Positions 56,846-64,000 of a stretch of DNA of 64,000 nt are shown here, in pieces. The position numbers and the translations under genes are program-made. Under the pieces are notes generated by a model. The model made no database searches, had not been told where the DNA came from, and saw nothing but the letters and a program-made list of their open reading frames with translations. The stretch's first letter is position 1, and every line of letters begins with the position of its first letter. The stretch covers positions 21,859-85,858 of the forward strand of contig JAPCJO010000002.1 of assembly GCA_027886905.1 (NCBI GenBank), read 5' to 3'. Source of the stretch: Nitrososphaerota archaeon (GTDB lineage Archaea > Thermoproteota > Nitrososphaeria > Nitrososphaerales > Gagatemarchaeaceae).

Positions 56846-57472
56846 ATGCGCAGTCTGGCATCCGTAAAGACGATCGGCGCTATCGGTTCAATCTTCGTGC
56901 TTCTCACCGCCGTGCCGACTGCGGGATCCTTGCTCGGGATAATCGGCTTCATCATGATACTCATAGCGATAAAGGACATCTCCGACACTGTGGCTGACAA
57001 GTCCATCTTCAGCAACATGCTGGTGGCCGTCGGGCTCGCGATAGTAGCGATAGTCGTCGGGGCGTTGGTCGTAGTGGGAAGCGTCCTGCGTTTTGTGGGT
57101 CTGAAGGCGCTCAGCGTCGGTTCGAGCTTCAACGCGTCGACCGTGCCGACGGGCGACTGGGTCGGCCTGATCGGCTCCATCCTTGTCGGTCTTGCCGTGG
57201 TCTGGGTGATAATGCTGGTCTCCGCGGTCTACGTCAGGAGGACCTACACGTCGATGGCCTCGAAGCTGGGGGTCTCGACTTTCGAGACGGCGGGGATGCT
57301 GTATCTCGTCGGAGCGGCCACCACCATAATCCTTGTCGGGTTCGTCCTGCTCCTCGTGGCGCAGGTGATGGTAATCATAGCTTTCTTTTCGATTGAGGAA
57401 AGGCCGCCCGCTGTCGCCGGCCAGCCGCTCCAGCCAACCGGGGTCAATAGATCGATGGAGGCGGGCCCTTGA
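56846..57472 (+). CDS. DUF996-like membrane protein
   Basis: SVKTIGAIGSIFVLLTAVP...LLGIIGFIMILIAIKDISD. Confidence 0.7.
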   Translation: MRSLASVKTIGAIGSIFVLLTAVPTAGSLLGIIGFIMILIAIKDISDTVADKSIFSNMLVAVGLAIVAIVVGALVVVGSVLRFVGLKALSVGSSFNASTVPTGDWVGLIGSILVGLAVVWVIMLVSAVYVRRTYTSMASKLGVSTFETAGMLYLVGAATTIILVGFVLLLVAQVMVIIAFFSIEERPPAVAGQPLQPTGVNRSMEAGP

Positions 57473-57963
57473 GGGCTCTTGTCATCTTCGACTCCAGGTA
57501 CGGCAACACGGAGAAAATCGCCAGGTCGCTCGGAGCCGGAATCTCGGAGGCGGGCGTCGAGACGGAATGCATCAACGCTCGAGACGCGAAAGTCGATTCG
57601 CTCAAAGACCTCGACCTCGTCTGCATCGGTGCCCCGACTGAGGCCTTCAGCGCGTCCAAGCCAATCAAGGATTTCATCGCGAAGCTCGACGGAGCGGACC
57701 TGGCCGGGAAGTGGGGCTTCGCCTTCGACACGAAGCTGGACTGGCGCATCTCCGGCAGCGCGGCCAAGTTCATCGAAAAGGAGTTGAAGCGGCTGGGGCT
57801 CCGCATCCTCGCCCCGCGAGAGTCCGCGATAGTCTTCAGCCCGCCAGCGAGGGACCGAGCGAGCACCACGAGGCTCGAGGAAGGGGAGGAGCCAAGGTTT
57901 CGGCGAGTCGGGAAGATGGTGGGAGACTCCCTCCTGGCCAGCGCGAAACCCGTCTTAGCTTGA
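57469..57963 (+). CDS. Flavodoxin-like protein
   Basis: ALVIFDSRYGNTEKIARSLGAGI ... DLVCIGAPTEAFSASKPIKDFI. Confidence 0.87.
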   Translation: MRALVIFDSRYGNTEKIARSLGAGISEAGVETECINARDAKVDSLKDLDLVCIGAPTEAFSASKPIKDFIAKLDGADLAGKWGFAFDTKLDWRISGSAAKFIEKELKRLGLRILAPRESAIVFSPPARDRASTTRLEEGEEPRFRRVGKMVGDSLLASAKPVLA

Positions 57964-58003
57964 GCCTCGCAACGTTTACGCCGAGGCGGGACAAGAGCGA
58001 GGC

Positions 58004-58225
58004 GTGCTCATCACCGTTCACGTGACCCCGAACTCTAAGGAGTCTCGCGTGACGAAGGTCGGCGAGGCGAGCTTCGACGTGAGGGTGGACGAGAAGGCGG
58101 TGGGCGGCCGAGCGAACAAGAGGCTTCTTGAGATCCTGTCCCAACACTTCGAGGTACCCAGGTCGAGGATATCCATCGTGAGGGGAGCGAAGTCGAGGGA
58201 CAAGATAGTCGAAGTCAGCCCTTGA
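58004..58225 (+). CDS. DUF167/YggU family protein
   Basis: VTPNSKESRVTKVGEASFDVRVDEKAVGGRANKRLLEILSQHFEVPRSRISIVRGAKSRDKIVEV. Confidence 0.88.
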   Translation: MLITVHVTPNSKESRVTKVGEASFDVRVDEKAVGGRANKRLLEILSQHFEVPRSRISIVRGAKSRDKIVEVSP

Positions 58226-58402
58226 GCGCAAGACGAGACTTCCGCAAAGGCTTATGTCTCCTGAGGAGCGATTCGAATCGAGATGGACGCGAAGCACGCG
58301 CCCTCCGCGCGGCGACGGAGTCACCGCCCGTCCAGGTCTATATCACCCTGGAATGCGCGAAGATGACGCCCGTGGTTCGCCGGTCGGAGGGAGCCTGGTA
58401 GG

Positions 58403-60454
58403 TTGGACTCTTTCGTTCTCTGGGGGGTAGCGGCGCTGATGGCCGTCGTCACGGCCTGGCTCCTGAGGAAGGGCTCGGCGGTCAAGACGCTGACCGACGC
58501 CGGGCTGGTCCTCTTCCTTCTAGCGATGATGGCCTCGATGTTTCTTAGCGCCGTGATCTACCTCTACTTCCCTAGCTTGGTCACCATCTTCGAGCTTGTG
58601 GCTTTGAACATGATCTCGATGAGCCTCGGCCTCATCCCCATCCTGACGGCTCTCTTCAGGGGCGACAAGCCGCTCGACGAGACTCGCAAGGGCAGCCACT
58701 TCTCCTCGAGATCGATCGTGTTCGCGGCGGTCATCGCGCTCGCCCTACTCTCCGAGGTGTTCATGGGATGGACGTTCGGGATCGTCTCCGGGGTCGCGTC
58801 GACCACATCCCAGAGCGTCTTCTCTTCCCTGGTAGAGTCTACAAGCTCCTACTGGTTCGTCTTCACGATGGCCGCCGAGATGGCGGTCACGCTCTATCTC
58901 GTGGGCGGGAGGTTCCCAAGGAGCTTCCGCTGGCTCGTCGCGCTCCAGACCGCGATCATGGTCCTCTCTCCCACGGCGTTCGCCAATTCATCCTGGGCAT
59001 ACTGGGCGCTCTGGGGAAACAGCGGCGCAATGATAGTCGCCATAATCCTCATCTTCGAATATCTCTACAGGAACAGGACGGTGTCGACTGGGGCGCTGAG
59101 CTACCTCCTCCGCCTGATGGGCGCGTACTCACTGATGATGGCCGGGCTCTTCGTGTGGCTCCTGTATGGTGACGCCTTACTCTTCGTCCTTTCGGTCGTC
59201 GCGGAGATGGTCGTCTACTTCACCATCGTCCTCGACGAGAAGAGGCTCGTCTCGCCTCCCCTGCAGGGGTGGCTCTCGATGCCGAAGTGGGCCTTCGGCC
59301 TCCTCCTCTCGCTGTTCCTCGCCGAGTTCTTCATGGGCGGTGCGCTCGACGCCCTGGCGAACGGGACGTCCTACTTCACCGGGCTGCCCTTCGCCTCGCT
59401 CAGCGGCTCCGTCCTAACCATATTGGGTGCGGCCTTCTACGACTTTATCGTTTTCGTCAGCAGCATCACGGCGTCCTTCCTCTTCCTCGCGATGATGGGG
59501 CTGGAGATGGGCGCCCTCGTGGTCTTCAAGATAAGGTACGCCAGGGAGACGGAGACGAAGATCAGGCTCGTCCTCCTCTTGGTCGCCTACGCCATCTACA
59601 GCCTCTTCCTCCCCGTCTTCGTCCTCGGAGCGGTGCTCCCCTCGATACCTTGGATAGGCTGGAGCATGGGCATCGGCACCGCCGGAGCGCTCGCGCCCGC
59701 GGTCATCCTGGCGCTCGTGGGGACATACCTGATCTCCGGCGGGCTTTCCTTTCTCTTCGGGAGCAGGCAGCTCTGCTCCCTGTTCTGCACGGCCGCGTTG
59801 ATGTATCAGGGGACGGCCATCGACGCGATGAGCAGCTTCAACAGGACTTCCGGGCTCGGCCGGAAGTACCTGACGAGCAGGATCCCATCGGCCTACAAGG
59901 TGGTGGTCACGCTCGTCTGGGGCTCCCTGCTTGTGGGCGCCGTCCTATCCTACCTGACGTCGGTGGGCGTCGTGGACGTCACGGTGTTCGGCGCCGACAC
60001 CGGATACTTCCTCTACGCGTTCTACTTCAGCTTCCTCTGGTACATCGTCTGGATAATGACGCCCTTCGTGGGGACCTACGGGTGCGCCACCACCGGGGTT
60101 TGCGGCTGGGGGGCCTTCAACCAGCTCATCTCGCGCGTAGGCCTCTTCAGGATAAAGGTGAGAGACAGCGACACGTGCTCCAGTTGCAAGACGAAGGACT
60201 GCGCCAAGGTCTGCCCCGTCGGCCTGACTGACATGCCCGGGGCGTTCATCGAGAAGGGCGAGTTCAGGAGCTTCAAGTGCATAGGCGTGGGCGACTGCGT
60301 ATCCGCCTGCCCTTACAACAACGTCTTCTTCTTCGACGTGAGGAACTGGATACGCATGAAGCTCAACATGCCGCTGCCGCCGCTCGCGGAGCCCCTCGGC
60401 AACGGCTCCGAGGCCCCGATAGACTTCCGCGCCGCCAGGAACGACACGAGCTAG
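58403..60454 (+). CDS. Polytopic membrane protein with C-terminal ferredoxin-like [4Fe-4S] module
   Basis: Many TM; FLFGSRQLCSLFC, YGCATTGVCGWG, CSSCKTKDCAKVCPVG, CIGVGDCVSACPYNN. Confidence 0.82.
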   Translation: MDSFVLWGVAALMAVVTAWLLRKGSAVKTLTDAGLVLFLLAMMASMFLSAVIYLYFPSLVTIFELVALNMISMSLGLIPILTALFRGDKPLDETRKGSHFSSRSIVFAAVIALALLSEVFMGWTFGIVSGVASTTSQSVFSSLVESTSSYWFVFTMAAEMAVTLYLVGGRFPRSFRWLVALQTAIMVLSPTAFANSSWAYWALWGNSGAMIVAIILIFEYLYRNRTVSTGALSYLLRLMGAYSLMMAGLFVWLLYGDALLFVLSVVAEMVVYFTIVLDEKRLVSPPLQGWLSMPKWAFGLLLSLFLAEFFMGGALDALANGTSYFTGLPFASLSGSVLTILGAAFYDFIVFVSSITASFLFLAMMGLEMGALVVFKIRYARETETKIRLVLLLVAYAIYSLFLPVFVLGAVLPSIPWIGWSMGIGTAGALAPAVILALVGTYLISGGLSFLFGSRQLCSLFCTAALMYQGTAIDAMSSFNRTSGLGRKYLTSRIPSAYKVVVTLVWGSLLVGAVLSYLTSVGVVDVTVFGADTGYFLYAFYFSFLWYIVWIMTPFVGTYGCATTGVCGWGAFNQLISRVGLFRIKVRDSDTCSSCKTKDCAKVCPVGLTDMPGAFIEKGEFRSFKCIGVGDCVSACPYNNVFFFDVRNWIRMKLNMPLPPLAEPLGNGSEAPIDFRAARNDTS

Positions 60455-60587
60455 GACGGGAAGGCGGCCCCCCGACCGTCCAGTTATTATGAGGGGCCAG
60501 AATCACGGGCATCCCGGAAGTGGAATGCGGACGTCTGGGGGATCCTCGTTGAATCGGAAGCAAGCGTGGTGAGACGGCACGACATCC

Positions 60588-61499
60588 CTGGCCCTGCTCG
60601 ACACGAGCAACTATCTCGCCCCGGTCGCGCTCATAATGGTCGCGTTCATCAGCTTCCTCCTTACCCGGGCCGTCAAGACGAAGAACGGGATCGACACGGC
60701 GATCATCATACTCTTCCTCGGCATGATGGTGGCCATGCTCCTCGGGCCCGCATACCTCTACCTCACGACCCTAGGCTTCGGGATAAGCGACGTCGTCATC
60801 TGGGAGATTGCCGTGTTCATGACCCTCGGGATGATGCCCGCGGCAGGGCTGACGGCGGCCAAGCTCGTGCTTCTGGGCGAGCCCGGGAGGACGGGGCCAG
60901 GGCCGCTGTCGGGGCTCGTGAGCCACACCTCAGAGCTTCGGGCGGCGTACATCTTCCTCCTCGTCCTCAGCGAGTTCCTGATGGGCTGGACATTCAACCT
61001 TGCGTCAGGCCTGATCAGCCTCTCGGCTGGGTACTCCCTCGTGGACGTCGCGAAGCAGTTCGAGTACAGCCCCACCTCGTACTGGTTCGTCTTCACCATG
61101 GTCGGCGAGATGGGCTTCACGCTCATAGCCCTGCGCCACGTCATCCGCCCCGGCCTCCTCAAGATTCTGGCCATCCAGGGCGTGGTCATGTTCCTCACTC
61201 CTACCGCCTTGAGCTCACGGGTCTGGGAGACCTACACTGTCTACCTTGAAGCGGCCGTGATGACGGGCCTCGTCGTCTTCGCGATGGATTACCTCCGCAA
61301 GAGGAAGGAGCGCGACAGGCCCATGCTGAGCTACCTCGGGTTGTTCATCATCGCGAACGCAGTGATGATGGTCGGCTTCCTCCTCTGGCTCGTCGACGGC
61401 GACTCCCTCCTCCTGGCGGTCTCCCTCATCGTCGAGACTGCCATCTATTTCGACGCCGTGTTCACCGGCGCGGGCTTGGGCGAGACGTTTCATGGCTGA
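60588..61499 (+). CDS. Membrane protein paralogous to the N-terminal half of 58403..60454
   Basis: LSEFLMGWTFNLASG...TSYWFVFTMVGEMGFTL vs LSEVFMGWTFGIVSG...SSYWFVFTMAAEMAVTL; start uncertain (CTG 60588/60594 or ATG 60636). Confidence 0.8.
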   Translation: MALLDTSNYLAPVALIMVAFISFLLTRAVKTKNGIDTAIIILFLGMMVAMLLGPAYLYLTTLGFGISDVVIWEIAVFMTLGMMPAAGLTAAKLVLLGEPGRTGPGPLSGLVSHTSELRAAYIFLLVLSEFLMGWTFNLASGLISLSAGYSLVDVAKQFEYSPTSYWFVFTMVGEMGFTLIALRHVIRPGLLKILAIQGVVMFLTPTALSSRVWETYTVYLEAAVMTGLVVFAMDYLRKRKERDRPMLSYLGLFIIANAVMMVGFLLWLVDGDSLLLAVSLIVETAIYFDAVFTGAGLGETFHG

Positions 61500-61538
61500 G
61501 GGGTCGGCGAGAGGGGAGCTGCGGCCGCGCGCGGCCGG

Positions 61539-62462
61539 TCATTCGGGGAAGACGTCGCGCGAGATCATCGTGCCGACGACCCAATTGGGCTGGTCGACGA
61601 CCTCGTGCACCCTCACGTCGGCCGCCACGCTGCAGAGGACGTAGGCGTCCTCCCTGGTCAGGCCATAGCTCTTCGTGAGGTAGTCGAGCATGTTACGAAC
61701 CGACTCCTTTGTGGCCGCCATCAGGTCGGGCGCTATGCCGGTGGCCACGTAGTATCCTCTCTTGGGCTTCGCGTCGCCTTCGGTCAGGTACTGGGGCCAG
61801 CGCAGGCTCGAGTTGCGCTCCAGCGTGAACCGCAGCGTGGCCTCGCCGGCGCACTCGATAGCGCACACGCACACCTCCCCGTCGCCCATCGCGGCGTGGA
61901 CGTCCCCGGCGGAGAAGAGTGCCCCGTCCACCCACACGGGTATCTTGATCCTGCTCCCGGCCGTGAGGTGCCTGATGTCCAAGTTCCCGCCGTGCTTGCC
62001 GGGGGGCATCACGTCGAAGGAGCCCCTCTCCGGTGGGGCGACCCCCAGCACCCCGCAGAATGGCCGAATTGGGATCTTGATCCCCTTCTCGAACGTCGCG
62101 AACTTCTTGTCCTTCAGCCTCCACTTGTAGAGGTATGGCTTCTTGAACTCCTCCAGGAGCCCAAAGCCCGGCATTATCGCCGACCAGCCGAAGTCGGCGG
62201 TCTTTACGCTCACCGTCTCGACGATGAGCGCGTCTCCGGGCCTCGCACCCTCGACGAAGACCGGGCCGGCTAGCGGGTATAGCTTCGAGGCATCGAGGCG
62301 GTCGATGTCTCGCGACTTCGAATCCTCGGTTAGCTGCCAGGAGGCTACGTCGTTTATCTCGAACGTCACGGTGTCTCCGTCGCCTATCGTCAGGACGGGC
62401 TTGTGGGACTTGGCCCACTTGTAGTGGAATGTCTCCCGTCCTATCCTTAGGCGCGAGGGCAT
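61539..62462 (-). CDS. Acetamidase/formamidase family protein
   Basis: FEINDVASWQLTEDS, GPVFVEGARPGDALIVET, FCGVLGVAPPERGSF, DVHAAMGDGEVCVCAIE. Confidence 0.92.
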   Translation of the reverse strand: MPSRLRIGRETFHYKWAKSHKPVLTIGDGDTVTFEINDVASWQLTEDSKSRDIDRLDASKLYPLAGPVFVEGARPGDALIVETVSVKTADFGWSAIMPGFGLLEEFKKPYLYKWRLKDKKFATFEKGIKIPIRPFCGVLGVAPPERGSFDVMPPGKHGGNLDIRHLTAGSRIKIPVWVDGALFSAGDVHAAMGDGEVCVCAIECAGEATLRFTLERNSSLRWPQYLTEGDAKPKRGYYVATGIAPDLMAATKESVRNMLDYLTKSYGLTREDAYVLCSVAADVRVHEVVDQPNWVVGTMISRDVFPE

Positions 62463-62577
62463 GCGGCGTCGTGGTGGCGGCCCGCTGCTTTCTAAAAAGC
62501 ATGCCCGACCCTCCGGTGCCTCGACGAGATGCCACCTCTCCCTCCACGTTAATTAGCTTCCCGGGCTGGCGGCCACC

Positions 62578-63528
62578 GTGGCCCGGTCGAGAGTCTACTT
62601 CGTCACGGACGTGCACGGCTCGAACGAGTGCTTCAGGAAGTTCTTGAACGCGGCCAGGTTCTACAAGGCGGACGTCCTGATACTCGGAGGAGACATCACG
62701 GGCAAGGTGATGACGCCGATAATCGAGAGCGAAGGGACGTTCAGCTGCTCCTACCAGGGCGCCGAGCTGGCGATGACGAGCAGGGAGGAGATGGAGGAGT
62801 TCAGGAGGAAGGCCGCGGAGTCCGGCACCTACACGCATCTCGTCAGCCCAAGGGAGTTCAGGGAGCTGGAGGCAGACCCCGTCAGCGTGAAGGAGCTCTT
62901 CGCACGACTGATGGTGGAGAGGGTGCGCGAGTGGATGTCCCTTGCTGAGGAGAGACTGGGGAAGACTTCGGTGAAGTGCTTCGTCTCACCCGGGAACGAC
63001 GACATCTTGGAGATCGACTCCGCCCTCGACTCCTCTAGCTACGTCGTGAACCCCGAGGAGAGGGTCGTCGAGATAGACGGCGGGCACGAGATGATAACTT
63101 CGGGCACCACCAACCGCACCCCCTGGAACAGCTCCAGGGAGGCGGACGAGGACGTCCTCGCCAAGAAGTTCTCCGACATGGCAGACAAGGTGAAGAGCAT
63201 GAAGTCCGCGGTCTTCAACATCCACGTCCCCCCGATTGACACCAACATCGACAAGGCGCCGCGCGTCGACGAGAACCTCAAGATCGTCGTGAAGGCAGGG
63301 AACGTGGAGATGATATCGGCGGGTAGCACGGCCTGCAGGGCGGCCATCGCGAAGTATCAGCCCATGCTGGGGCTGCACGGGCACATCCACGAGTCCCGGG
63401 GGATCGTGAAAATCGGCAGGACGATCTGCGCCAACCCAGGGAGCGAGTACGCCGAGGGGATCCTCCGGGGATTCCTTGCGGACCTGGACGGAGAGGAGGT
63501 AAAGTCATACCTGCTGACCTCAGGCTGA
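62578..63528 (+). CDS. Metallophosphoesterase (cytosolic)
   Basis: YFVTDVHGSNECFRKFL, ILGGDITG, SPGNDD, GLHGHIHESRG. Confidence 0.9.
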   Translation: MARSRVYFVTDVHGSNECFRKFLNAARFYKADVLILGGDITGKVMTPIIESEGTFSCSYQGAELAMTSREEMEEFRRKAAESGTYTHLVSPREFRELEADPVSVKELFARLMVERVREWMSLAEERLGKTSVKCFVSPGNDDILEIDSALDSSSYVVNPEERVVEIDGGHEMITSGTTNRTPWNSSREADEDVLAKKFSDMADKVKSMKSAVFNIHVPPIDTNIDKAPRVDENLKIVVKAGNVEMISAGSTACRAAIAKYQPMLGLHGHIHESRGIVKIGRTICANPGSEYAEGILRGFLADLDGEEVKSYLLTSG

Positions 63529-63529
63529 A

Positions 63530-64000
63530 TCAGTCGAGGGCGCCGACGACGAAGGGCTGGTCTGCCTCGGGGAGCTCGTACCAGGTCTTCTTCTCTCCCA
63601 CGCGCGCCCTCATCTTCCACGCGAAGCTCTTCGGCTCCTTCTCGATCATGTCGACGAGCTTGTCTATCCTCGCCTTCACCATCTCGATCTCAGGCGGGGT
63701 CAGGCCGTAGATGTCGACCGAGGCCCCGAGCTGCGCGAGGTTCATCGTGAAGGTCTTGTAGGACCCCCAGTCGTTTGTGCAGAGCTTCGCGAGGTATGGC
63801 CCGTTTATCGTCTCGCCGTCCCCCGGCCCCACCTCGTGGTCCAGAAAGAGGGCGGTCAGGTCGCGGAAGTCCTTCTCGTTTATCTGGACGACCTGGAGCT
63901 TAGTGGCGAGCAGGTCCGCCAGCGGGAGGGTCAGGGGCTCCATGTCGACCCTTTCACCGAAGTTGAACTTGTGGCACATCTCGAAGACGTCGAGGAATAT
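63530..64000 (-). CDS. Putative nucleotidyltransferase-like protein, N-terminus beyond window
   Basis: IFLDVFEMCHKFNFGERV...TLPLADLLATKLQVVQINEKDFRDLTALFLDHEVG; ORF open at right edge. Confidence 0.6.
   Translation of the reverse strand: MFLDVFEMCHKFNFGERVDMEPLTLPLADLLATKLQVVQINEKDFRDLTALFLDHEVGPGDGETINGPYLAKLCTNDWGSYKTFTMNLAQLGASVDIYGLTPPEIEMVKARIDKLVDMIEKEPKSFAWKMRARVGEKKTWYELPEADQPFVVGALD

Noticed and set aside
58226-58402. Possible tRNA or small RNA around GATTCGAATC
   Set aside because: A short palindrome with a T-loop-like string but no cloverleaf, acceptor stem or CCA context found.

Overview
This is a GC-rich window from an archaeal chromosome, probably a TACK/Thaumarchaeota-type lineage. 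That placement rests on an archaeal-type PEP carboxylase, a CDC48 AAA ATPase, DUF1512, an Lrp-TRASH regulator, A/V-ATPase subunit I, an MIT-domain protein and TATA-box promoters. About 70 genes are supported. Main modules: (i) a compact menaquinone cluster (menF-D-H-B-E-A, with divergent menC and a hotdog thioesterase); (ii) a ppcA-aguB-aguA operon; (iii) a copper locus (YHS protein, Lrp-TRASH regulator, copA) with a LAGLIDADG endonuclease ORF between the promoter and copA and two near-identical 16-bp palindromes; (iv) a lone TnpB with a 3' hairpin; (v) a PadR-ABC exporter operon with nested inverted repeats; (vi) a pair of paralogous polytopic membrane proteins, one carrying a ferredoxin-like C-terminus; (vii) a decaying stretch with a universal stress protein pseudogene and a frameshifted Rieske gene. 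Several genes appear to lack ATG/GTG/TTG starts and may begin at CTG. No tRNA, rRNA or CRISPR array was recognised. All assignments come from reading motifs in the sequence; no database search was run.
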